5,064 nt of DNA from Hyphomicrobiales bacterium (GTDB lineage Bacteria; Pseudomonadota; Alphaproteobacteria; Rhizobiales; JAKIUO01). The translations under genes and the position numbers were made by a program. Shown here one piece after another: positions 1 to 5,042 of the stretch. The DNA lies in assembly GCA_027069645.1 (NCBI GenBank), contig JALXEI010000156.1:1-5064 (forward strand), in the 5' to 3' direction. The first letter of the stretch is position 1. Every line of letters starts with the position of its first letter. A model generated the notes under the pieces. That model saw only the letters and a program-made list of their open reading frames with translations, was not told the DNA's origin and did not search any database.

Positions 1-1251
1 CTGGTCTGCGCCGGTTTCATGATGATGTATTTTGCCTTTGCCGGGATTGCCTTTTTGCTCAAAAAGGGCTTTGCGAAACTGCCGCGCCCGCGTCGTAACA
101 GCCTTGCTCTGGTCCGGGCCAGCCTTGCGGGTCCGACACCGCTGTTACAGACCATTGTGCTTTCGCTGGGGATCGGTCTTGGTTTGCTGGCGACGGTTTC
201 GCTGGTGCATCATGCGCTTGTTGCGGAACTTGAAACCGGTTTGCCTGCCGATGCCCCGAATTTTTTCGTGCTTGATATCGACAAAAGCGACCTTTCAGGG
301 TTTGGCGACACCGCGCGGGCCATTGTGCCCGGGGTAAAAATCAATACCGCACCCATGCTGCACGGTCGTCTTGTACGGTTGGCGGGCAAACCCGCCGAAC
401 AGATAAAACCATCGGCGGGCACCGCCTGGGTGCTGCGCGGCGACCGCGGTCTGACCTTTTCGCCCCATGTGCCAAAGGGTTCGGTGGTAACAAACGGCAA
501 ATGGTGGCCGGAAGATTATAACGGCCCGCCGCTGGTCTCGTTCGAGGAAAAAATCGCCGAAGGGCTGGGGTTGCATCTCGGCGATATGATTACCGTCAAT
601 GTCCTCGGCCGCAATATATCTGCAAGAATTGCCAATTTGCGCAAGGTCAAATGGGAAAGTCTGTCGATCAATTTCGTGATGATTTTTTCCCCCGATACGC
701 TGCAAAACGCGCCTTTTAAAATCATGGCCACCATGAGACTGCCGGGGCAGGGCGATAGCGCAAGGGAGGGACGGCTGGTGACGGCTCTGGTCAACAAATA
801 TCCCGACATCACCCCGATCGCCGTGCGCGAGGTGTTGGCCGCCGTTGATCGTATCCTCAATACCGTCCTTGCGGCGATACGTGCTGCAAGTCTGGTATTG
901 TTGCTGGTGGGCGCCGTGGCGCTGGCCGGGGCGATGGCAGCCGCACAGAGCGAACGGCAGAAAGAAACAGTGATTTTCAAGGTGCTGGGGGCGACGAGGC
1001 GTCGCATTCTGCTGGTGCATTTGCTGGAATATCTGGTTCTGGCGCTGATCTGCACCGGGCTGGCGCTGTTGTTCGGCGGGCTGGCAGCATGGGCGATTGT
1101 GACCTTTGCGATGGAAATGAGCTTTTCCTTTTCGCCGGTTGTTGCCGCTGAAATATTCGCTCTGGTTGTGTTGCTTGTGCTGCCGCCAGGGCTGGTCGGC
1201 AGCTGGCACCTGCTCGGGCGCTCGACGACGGCGCAATTGCGTCATGCCTGA
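1..1251 (+). CDS. ABC transporter permease, YbbP-type (FtsX/MacB fold), C-terminal part, 5' end outside window
   Basis: The frame is open from base 1 and ends with TGA at 1249-1251, leaving 416 C-terminal codons of a protein that in this family is usually about 800-850 aa. Numbered from the first codon in the window, hydrophobic segments lie near residues 2-20, 48-70, 293-315, 336-372 and 379-403. A large soluble domain at about 75-290 would face the periplasm. Between membrane segments, residues 322-337 carry the E-x-x-x-K-x-LGA element typical of FtsX-fold permeases, which couples to the ATPase. Family knowledge: YbbP works with the ATPase YbbA, often beside the esterase TesA, and is thought to move hydrophobic or lipid-like molecules out of the inner membrane. 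The ATPase gene would be expected just left of the window. No clear terminator follows the stop. The fold is secure; the substrate and the YbbP assignment are inferred from sequence resemblance. Confidence 0.85.
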   Translation: MVCAGFMMMYFAFAGIAFLLKKGFAKLPRPRRNSLALVRASLAGPTPLLQTIVLSLGIGLGLLATVSLVHHALVAELETGLPADAPNFFVLDIDKSDLSGFGDTARAIVPGVKINTAPMLHGRLVRLAGKPAEQIKPSAGTAWVLRGDRGLTFSPHVPKGSVVTNGKWWPEDYNGPPLVSFEEKIAEGLGLHLGDMITVNVLGRNISARIANLRKVKWESLSINFVMIFSPDTLQNAPFKIMATMRLPGQGDSAREGRLVTALVNKYPDITPIAVREVLAAVDRILNTVLAAIRAASLVLLLVGAVALAGAMAAAQSERQKETVIFKVLGATRRRILLVHLLEYLVLALICTGLALLFGGLAAWAIVTFAMEMSFSFSPVVAAEIFALVVLLVLPPGLVGSWHLLGRSTTAQLRHA

Positions 1252-1340
1252 ACTTCCGGCATTTCATCTACCGTGTTCTTCTGTTATACCAGCGAACGAA
1301 AAGATTGACTCACGTTTCTCTCCTCGCCTCGATATTTCGC

Positions 1341-1378
1341 CTCCCTGACAAGCGATATCGCTGATCCGGGATCCAGAG
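1341..1378 (+). repeat. GC-rich dispersed palindromic repeat, copy A
   Basis: This 38-bp unit starts CTCCCTGACAAGCG and ends GATCCGGGATCCAGAG. It contains a perfect 12-bp palindrome, AGCGATATCGCT, at 1351-1362, and a near-palindrome GATCC-G-GGATC at 1363-1373. It aligns with the reverse complement of copy B (1436-1473) through a shared GACAAGCG block, a variable 7-8 bp centre, and a 14-bp block of the form GANCCGGGRTCCAG. The organisation (CCCGGAC, AAGCG core, TCCGGGATCCAG) resembles palindromic intergenic elements scattered through alphaproteobacterial genomes. Membership in a named family was not tested. Confidence 0.6.
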
Positions 1379-1435
1379 CAAAGCGACGGGAGTGTGGTGA
1401 AAAAATGAACAGGAACAAAAGCATATCACTTGCGG

Positions 1436-1473
1436 CCCTGGACCCCGGCTCTGCGCTGCGCTTGTCCGGGGAG
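1436..1473 (-). repeat. GC-rich dispersed palindromic repeat, copy B (inverted relative to A)
   Basis: This is the same 38-bp element as copy A on the opposite strand. It can fold by itself: CCCCGG at 1443-1448 pairs with CCGGGG at 1466-1471, and the loop contains GCGCTGCGC. With copy A 57 bp away in inverted orientation, a transcript across both could form one long imperfect stem. It sits between the permease and the SDR, so it may act as a transcription boundary or an mRNA-stabilising structure. That role is inferred; no T-run follows the hairpin. Confidence 0.6.
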
Positions 1474-1525
1474 CGGGGAGGTAAACTGGCCCGACGGGAA
1501 TGCAAAGGTCAGCCTTTTCGCTCGC

Positions 1526-1534
1526 TGGTACTAT
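1526..1534 (+). promoter_or_regulatory. Possible extended -10 promoter element for the SDR gene
   Basis: TGGTACTAT fits a TGn-TATAAT extended -10 motif, with TACTAT at 1529-1534, about 57 bp before the SDR start. No good -35 hexamer lies 16-18 bp upstream, so this is a weak candidate based on a single element. Confidence 0.25.
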
Positions 1535-1576
1535 GTGTTGTTTTTCAACCGTTCGTGTGACCGGAATATTGTCATG

Positions 1577-1582
1577 AAAGGA
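1577..1582 (+). promoter_or_regulatory. Ribosome binding site of the SDR gene
   Basis: AAAGGA lies 9 bases before the ATG at 1592. It overlaps the codons that would follow an alternative ATG at 1574, which supports 1592 as the real start. Confidence 0.6.
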
Positions 1583-1591
1583 AAGCAGGGC

Positions 1592-2269
1592 ATGAAGATT
1601 GTGATTACCGGCGCCAACAGGGGCATCGGGCTTGAGTTTTGCCGACAGTTCACGGGCAGGGGAGATGAGGTCATTGCCGCCTGTCGTTCGACGACGCCGG
1701 AGCTTGACGAGCTTGCGCAGGTGGTCGGGGAAAAACTGACCATAGTTGAAGATGTCGATGTGACGAGGCCGGAGGGGATCGCGACTCTGCGCAATGGTAT
1801 GGGCACCGCGCCTCTTGACGTGCTCATCAACAATGCCGGTCTGATGGAGGTGGTCACACTTGATGACCTTGACGCGGATTCCATTCACCGACAGTTCGAG
1901 ATCAACGCCCTGGCGCCGCTGATGGTCACGGCGGCCTTGCGCGATCGTTTTGCACAAGGCGCGAAAATCTGCATCGTGACCAGTCGCATGGGCTCGATCG
2001 ACGACAATGATTCAGGCGGGTCCTATGGCTATCGCATGTCCAAGGCGGCGGCCAATATGGCCGGGCGCTCGCTTTCGGTCGATCTTGGCAGGGAAGGCAT
2101 GAGCGTCGCCCTGCTGCATCCAGGCTATGTGCGCACCCGCATGACCGGCGGCAATGGCCTGATTGATGTGGACGAGTCGGTCGAGGGGCTGATCGGCATC
2201 ATCGACCGGCTGGGTCCGGAAAATACCGGCCTGTTCTGGCACACCAATGGTGAAGTCCTGCCGTGGTAG
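1592..2269 (+). CDS. Short-chain dehydrogenase/reductase, C-factor (CsgA)-like, 225 aa
   Basis: A complete classical-type SDR, an NAD(P)-dependent oxidoreductase predicted to be cytosolic because no signal peptide is visible. The nucleotide-binding motif TGANRGIG is at residues 6-13, the NNAG motif at 80-83, a structural/catalytic Asn at 105, Ser131/Ser135 in VTSRMGS, and the catalytic Tyr147-x3-Lys151 pair in YGYRMSK. LLHPGYVRTRM (174-184) follows, and the protein ends in LPW. The stretch VTSRMGS, then YRMSKAA-NMA-RS, then LLHPG, and the ending closely recall Myxococcus CsgA (C-factor) and its many proteobacterial relatives. The 225-aa length is normal for that branch. The start at 1592 is chosen because the binding motif then begins at residue 6 and a Shine-Dalgarno sequence precedes it; ATG 1574 would add six residues. 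It stands alone and converges on the kinase 18 bp downstream. Substrate unknown; the SDR assignment is very secure. Confidence 0.93.
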   Translation: MKIVITGANRGIGLEFCRQFTGRGDEVIAACRSTTPELDELAQVVGEKLTIVEDVDVTRPEGIATLRNGMGTAPLDVLINNAGLMEVVTLDDLDADSIHRQFEINALAPLMVTAALRDRFAQGAKICIVTSRMGSIDDNDSGGSYGYRMSKAAANMAGRSLSVDLGREGMSVALLHPGYVRTRMTGGNGLIDVDESVEGLIGIIDRLGPENTGLFWHTNGEVLPW

Positions 2270-2287
2270 GCGTGTTCGGCTTCACAA

Positions 2288-3295
2288 TCAGCCTTTCAAT
2301 ATGCCTCTGTCCACGGCCAGTTGTTTGAGATCGTGTTCCGGTCGTGCGCCCATATGCGAGATGATTTCCGATGCGGCCAGAGCGGCAAGGCGTCCGCAGC
2401 GCGTCAGATCGTGTCCTTTGGCAAATCCATAGAGAAAACCGGCGGCATACAGATCTCCGGCACCGGTGGTATCAACGACATCGCTGACCGGTTCGGCGGG
2501 AACGATGATGCGCTCGTCGGGGGTGACGATAACGGAGCCCGCCGCGCCCCGGGTTACGGCAACCAGTTCGCATTCCTTGCGCGCCTCACGGCAGGCCTGA
2601 TCGAAGTCTTCGGTTTCATAGAGCGACAGCAGTTCGTCCTCATTGGCAAACAGAATATCAACGCCGCTTGCGATCAGGGTGCGAAAGGCGGCGCGGTGGC
2701 GATCGACGCAAAATCCGTCTGACAGGGACAGGGAAACCTTGCGCCCGGCTTCTCCGGCAATACGGGCGGCCTCGGCAAAGGCCTCCCGGGCTTCGGGCGG
2801 GTCAAACAGATAGCCCTCCAGATAGGTGATGCGCGCATCCCGGATCAGTTCGGCATCAATCTCGGCGATGCCCAGTTGTGTCGAGGTTCCCAGAAATGTA
2901 TTCATGGTTCTCTCGCCATCCGGTGTCACCAGGATCATGCTGCGGGCGGTTGGCAGGCACCCTTGCTCCGTTGCCGCAGGCGTCCTGTAGGTCACACCGG
3001 CAGCGCGCAGGTCATGACCAAAGACTTCGCCAAGATGATCGTCGGCAACCTTGCCGATAAAGGCGCTTTTGCCGCCGAAACTGGCGAGACCGGCCATGCT
3101 GTTGGCGGCCGATCCGCCAGATATTTCCATCGCGGGTCCCATGACCCTGTAAAGCCTGTCTGCTTCATTTGCATCAATCAGCCGCATATGTCCCTTCGGG
3201 AGATTGTTGTCCTCAAGAAAGCGGTCTTCGCAACGGGCCAGCACATCGACAATGGCATTGCCAATTCCAAGGACATCGTAGCGGCTCCGGGACAT
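2288..3295 (-). CDS. PfkB-family carbohydrate/nucleoside kinase, probable adenosine kinase, 335 aa
   Basis: A complete cytosolic ribokinase-fold enzyme that transfers phosphate from ATP to a ribose or sugar hydroxyl. By resemblance to alphaproteobacterial proteins annotated as adenosine kinase, the likely reaction is adenosine to AMP in purine salvage. Visible features are N-terminal DVLGIGNAIVDV (7-18); the glycine-rich substrate-side motif GGSAANSMAGLASFGGK (60-76); ARSMILVTPDGERTMNTFLG (117-136), typical of this subgroup; LSDGFCVDRHR (191-201); FANEDE (216-221); and the PfkB signature 2 DTTGAGD (275-281) with catalytic base Asp281 and its anion hole. The length is normal. The ATG at 3295 is preceded by AGGAG at a 9-base spacing; the frame stays open to 3442, but that extension is low-complexity and unlike the family. 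The gene converges on the SDR and diverges from the peptidase. PfkB membership is near certain; the exact substrate is not, because adenosine, ribose and other sugar kinases share this scaffold. Confidence 0.93.
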   Translation of the reverse strand: MSRSRYDVLGIGNAIVDVLARCEDRFLEDNNLPKGHMRLIDANEADRLYRVMGPAMEISGGSAANSMAGLASFGGKSAFIGKVADDHLGEVFGHDLRAAGVTYRTPAATEQGCLPTARSMILVTPDGERTMNTFLGTSTQLGIAEIDAELIRDARITYLEGYLFDPPEAREAFAEAARIAGEAGRKVSLSLSDGFCVDRHRAAFRTLIASGVDILFANEDELLSLYETEDFDQACREARKECELVAVTRGAAGSVIVTPDERIIVPAEPVSDVVDTTGAGDLYAAGFLYGFAKGHDLTRCGRLAALAASEIISHMGARPEHDLKQLAVDRGILKG

Positions 3296-3304
3296 GGGAA
3301 AACT

Positions 3305-3309
3305 CTCCT
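3305..3309 (-). promoter_or_regulatory. Ribosome binding site of the PfkB kinase
   Basis: Read on the minus strand this is AGGAG (within CAGGAGAG), 9 bases before the ATG at 3295. It fixes the start against the longer frame that begins at 3442. Confidence 0.75.
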
Positions 3310-3526
3310 GTGCTGGCTGTGGCGGAAAACAGGCTGTGGAAAACACCGGCACCGTATCCCTGTTGACGGGAAGTGGCAAGGACCCCATGCGGAGGGCTGT
3401 GAAAAACCCTTTTGATGAAAGGAAACCGGTCGACAGCGACAAGTATTTCCAAATTTGCAGGACTGCTGATGAAAAACACGTAAGAGACTGTAAAATATTG
3501 AAAAAATTAACGATAAAAAGGGGTGA

Positions 3527-3558
3527 TTGGTTAATGTTAAATGTAATGGTTTGGTTAA
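3527..3558. repeat. Paired TTGGTTAA direct repeats, possible regulator binding sites
   Basis: TTGGTTAA occurs at 3527-3534 and again at 3551-3558, exactly 24 bp start to start. A related TTGGTTTA is at 3615-3622. Read on the other strand they are TTAACCAA, one base from the TTAACCAT half-site described for the alphaproteobacterial cell-cycle regulator CtrA. The full TTAA-N7-TTAA arrangement was looked for and not found, so the regulator is unknown. Confidence 0.35.
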
Positions 3559-3630
3559 ATAAAGTAAAAAATGCCCAAATATTGGGATGTTCGAAAATGA
3601 AACGCGTTTACGAATTGGTTTACTTGCTAT

Positions 3631-3652
3631 TAATCATGTTTGGCCATGATTA
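3631..3652. promoter_or_regulatory. 8-bp inverted repeat, possible operator
   Basis: TAATCATG (3631-3638) and CATGATTA (3645-3652) are perfect reverse complements separated by TTTGGC. The arms are AT-rich, no T-run follows, and the element sits inside the AT-rich intergenic block. It therefore looks more like a site for a dimeric DNA-binding protein than a terminator. No regulator gene is adjacent in the window. Confidence 0.4.
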
Positions 3653-3729
3653 GTGAAGTTACGAAAGACAGGGACATGAGTGATGTTTGAGGGAATATCA
3701 TTCATATCCGGATTGTATGAGGGTTAGTT

Positions 3730-3842
3730 GGATCGCTTCGCGGTCCGGTTGAAACGGGGGAAACAGCTTCCCCTCCTGATGTATACGGGAACAGTATTCT
3801 CCCGTACCGCGCTGTTTGAACGCATGTCCTGCATGCGCTTTC
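3730..3842 (+). ncRNA. Candidate structured small RNA: four consecutive hairpins
   Basis: Four stem-loops follow each other with 10-14 base linkers. H1: GGATCGC/GCGGTCC (3730-3746, loop TTC, one G-U pair). H2: GGGGAA/TTCCCC (3757-3773, loop ACAGC). H3: TACGGGA/TCCCGTA (3784-3806, 9-base loop). H4: CGCATG/CATGCG (3821-3837, loop TCCTG), followed by CTTTCTTAT, a weak terminator-like tail. H2 and H3 resemble each other (GGGAA-ACAG...TTC...CCC). CCCCTCC at 3770-3776 and TCTCCCG at 3798-3804 are the kind of CU-rich, anti-Shine-Dalgarno sequence seen in trans-acting alphaproteobacterial sRNAs. The left limit and the promoter are not clear; TATCAT at 3696-3701 is a possible -10. It could instead be part of a long leader of the peptidase gene. 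No known RNA family was recognised. Confidence 0.3.
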
Positions 3843-3845
3843 TTA

Positions 3846-3875
3846 TAGACAGCGACATCAAACTTCCCCTATATG
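3846..3875 (+). promoter_or_regulatory. Candidate promoter of the M15 peptidase gene
   Basis: TAGACA (3846-3851) matches the -35 consensus TTGACA at five of six bases. It is followed after 18 bp by TATATG (3870-3875), or after 17 bp by CTATAT, as a -10. It directs transcription towards the peptidase and would give a leader of about 140 bases. Judged by eye only. Confidence 0.35.
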
Positions 3876-3978
3876 CGGCCGGATACACTGTAAGATTGTG
3901 AAATGCACCAATTGATTTGTGTGTGTATTCGCGGGGATTGTGTGGGCCCTTGTCCGTAGGAACCGGTAGCCGGCAGTT

Positions 3979-3994
3979 CGGTTTTGGCAAACCG
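3979..3994 (+). promoter_or_regulatory. Leader hairpin before the M15 peptidase gene
   Basis: CGGTTT (3979-3984) pairs with AAACCG (3989-3994) across the 4-base loop TGGC and ends 11 bases before the Shine-Dalgarno sequence. The 7-mer AACCGGT also occurs twice, at 3961-3967 and 3990-3996. Because ACCGGT is self-complementary, the two copies could pair in an alternative fold. A role in translation control is conjecture. Confidence 0.3.
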
Positions 3995-4005
3995 GTCATT
4001 TGTAC

Positions 4006-4015
4006 GAGGAGAGGA
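4006..4015 (+). promoter_or_regulatory. Ribosome binding site of the M15 peptidase
   Basis: GAGGAGAGGA is a strong purine-rich Shine-Dalgarno region. AGGAG at 4007-4011 is 8 bases before the ATG at 4020. In-frame GTG 4017 and ATG 4026 are the alternatives; they would change the product by one or two residues only. Confidence 0.75.
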
Positions 4016-4019
4016 TGTG

Positions 4020-5003
4020 ATGAGTATGTTGTATCGTAGTCGTGTCAGAATTGCTTTTGGTTTGTTTGGTGCATTTGTTTTGAGTGCGTCCGTACCTGTC
4101 GAGGCCGGAGCAAGTGCCTGTGGTGTTCTGTCGAATTCATTTCGGTGTATGACGGGCGTTAAAAAAAGCAAAAAAACACTTGCCACAAGGGCAGGTATCA
4201 GGAAGAAATCGGCCACCGGTTACAAGGTTGCAGCCATTCGTCCAACGGCCCGGATTTCCGATGCTTCACCGGCCGTGGCAGTTCCCGGTCCGGCGCGCAA
4301 GCAGGTCCGGAAGGCCCGTCGCAAAACGCGTCACATCAGAAAACTGCACAAATCAGCTCGCTATCTGCGCAACAGGCGTTCGCTTCGCCACAACAGACGG
4401 GTACGGCGGAAAAACAGGGCACTTCGCACCATTGGTCGCCGTCTCGATGCCCGGTCGGTACGCAATCTTGCTACGCCTGCGTCCCGTCGCAAGACAGGTG
4501 CTGGCAAGACATCGCGCAAGAGTGTTTCTAAGCGCGGCTGGAGAACAAGAAGCCGCCGGCTGGGTTACAGCGTTGCCGGTCGAGGTATCCGGACAAGCTG
4601 TTTTCCTGCCCGTTTGAGAAAACTGCTGCGTCAGGTTTCGGCTCACTATGGTCGCAGGCTGATTATCACATCGGGTTACCGCTCGCATCGTCACAATCGC
4701 CGTATTGGCGGGGCCAGACGCTCGCAGCATCTGCATTGCATGGCCGCGGACTTCTATATTCCCGGCGTCAACAAATATACGCTTGCCCGCTATCTCAAGA
4801 GACTGCCGGGTCGGGGCGGAGTTGGCACCTATGCCGGCAATCGTACGGTGCATCTTGATGTCGGTCCGCGACGTTCATGGCACTGGGGCCGCAAGCGCCG
4901 TCATGCGCGTCGCCACAAAGCCAGACGGCATTACCGGTCACGTCGGTCGGTTCGCAGGCGTCATGTCGCACGGGTCATCCGCTTCCGCGGTGCCAAAGGC
5001 TAG
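4020..5003 (+). CDS. Exported M15-family zinc peptidase (DUF882/YcbK-MepK-like) with Arg-rich linker and tail, 327 aa
   Basis: Probable periplasmic peptidoglycan hydrolase. Residues 1-33 form a signal peptide: basic MSMLYRSRVR, hydrophobic 11-24, cleavage likely after VEA (29) or ASA (33). Residues 45-180 are a low-complexity, very basic linker. The C-terminal domain (about 190-290) carries the M15 pattern: SGYRS (218-222), N226, S-x-H-x6-D (Ser235, His237, Asp244), GGVGTY (266-271) and VHLDVGPRRSW (277-287). His237, Asp244 and His278 are the expected zinc ligands, with Asp280 in the active site. E. coli MepK (YcbK), which cuts 3-3 cross-links in peptidoglycan, shares this pattern. The usual Gly of S-x-H-x-x-G is Cys240; Cys194 might pair with it. 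Residues 290-320 form another Arg/His-rich tail. Hand count is 72 Arg, 23 Lys and 14 His against 5 Asp/Glu in all. The fold is well supported; bond specificity and the function of the basic parts are inferred. Confidence 0.88.
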   Translation: MSMLYRSRVRIAFGLFGAFVLSASVPVEAGASACGVLSNSFRCMTGVKKSKKTLATRAGIRKKSATGYKVAAIRPTARISDASPAVAVPGPARKQVRKARRKTRHIRKLHKSARYLRNRRSLRHNRRVRRKNRALRTIGRRLDARSVRNLATPASRRKTGAGKTSRKSVSKRGWRTRSRRLGYSVAGRGIRTSCFPARLRKLLRQVSAHYGRRLIITSGYRSHRHNRRIGGARRSQHLHCMAADFYIPGVNKYTLARYLKRLPGRGGVGTYAGNRTVHLDVGPRRSWHWGRKRRHARRHKARRHYRSRRSVRRRHVARVIRFRGAKG

Positions 5004-5013
5004 ATCAGAGTTT

Positions 5014-5042
5014 CAGCCCGCTACGGCAAAAAAGGCGGGCTG
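5014..5042 (+). terminator. Hairpin downstream of the peptidase gene, probable terminator
   Basis: CAGCCCGC (5014-5021) and GCGGGCTG (5035-5042) form a perfect 8-bp GC-rich stem, extended to 9 by T5013-A5043, with a 13-base loop containing A6. It begins 10 bases after the stop codon. No T-run follows on the plus strand, so it may be a weak or factor-assisted terminator, or an mRNA 3'-end stabilising stem. On the minus strand the T6 lies in the loop. Confidence 0.5.

Larger units (their letters stand above)
1252..1591. other. Intergenic region with GC-rich repeat pair
   Basis: This 340-bp stretch lies between the permease stop and the SDR start and holds no convincing gene. Its middle, 1341-1473, is occupied by two diverged copies of one repeat in opposite orientation, listed separately. 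The flanks (1252-1340 and 1474-1591) look like ordinary spacer, ending in the leader of the SDR gene. The only other open frame noticed, a 51-codon one at 1405-1560, runs through a repeat copy and is not believed. Confidence 0.7.
3296..4019. other. Long divergent intergenic control region (724 bp)
   Basis: The region separates the minus-strand kinase from the plus-strand peptidase, so it must carry the promoter of each. From left to right it shows three GGCTGTG repeats (3315-3401); a strongly AT-rich block, about 29% GC by hand count over 3481-3660, against roughly 60% in the genes; TTGGTTAA direct repeats; an inverted repeat at 3631-3652; four successive hairpins at 3730-3837; a candidate promoter at 3846-3875; and a leader hairpin at 3979-3994. 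No open frame in it looks like a known protein. Confidence 0.7.

Noticed and set aside
295..1245. Long minus-strand open frame (316 aa) opposite the permease
   Set aside because: Gln/His/Arg-rich composition typical of an antisense shadow of a GC-rich membrane protein gene; the plus frame has clear membrane segments and FtsX motifs.
1405..1560. 51-codon open frame starting at ATG 1405
   Set aside because: It is largely a translation of the GC-rich repeat (LDPGSALRLSG type) and has no well-placed ribosome site.
1430..1591. N-terminal extension of the SDR frame up to 1430
   Set aside because: The extension passes through repeat copy B, has no family resemblance, and would push the nucleotide-binding motif far from the N-terminus; the Shine-Dalgarno sequence supports 1592.
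3296..3442. 49-residue N-terminal extension of the kinase
   Set aside because: Low-complexity sequence unlike PfkB proteins; ATG 3295 has a good Shine-Dalgarno and places the DVLGIGNAIVD strand at the normal position.
3507..3558. Canonical CtrA site TTAA-N7-TTAA
   Set aside because: TTAA tetramers are present, but none of the spacings between them is 7 bp; only half-site-like TTAACCA is seen.
3534..3653. 39-codon small ORF in the AT-rich island, preceded by AAGGGG at 10 bases and with a hydrophobic C-terminal part
   Set aside because: No recognisable family, overlaps the repeats and the inverted repeat, and could arise by chance; kept only as a weak possibility.
3315..3720. Replication origin (AT-rich block next to DnaA-like boxes)
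   Set aside because: Only one near-match and two poor boxes, no neighbouring replication or partition genes, and no full CtrA sites.
4353..4853. Minus-strand 166-aa and plus-strand 145-aa frames overlapping the peptidase
   Set aside because: They are shadows of the real frame, which carries a signal peptide and the complete M15 motif set.
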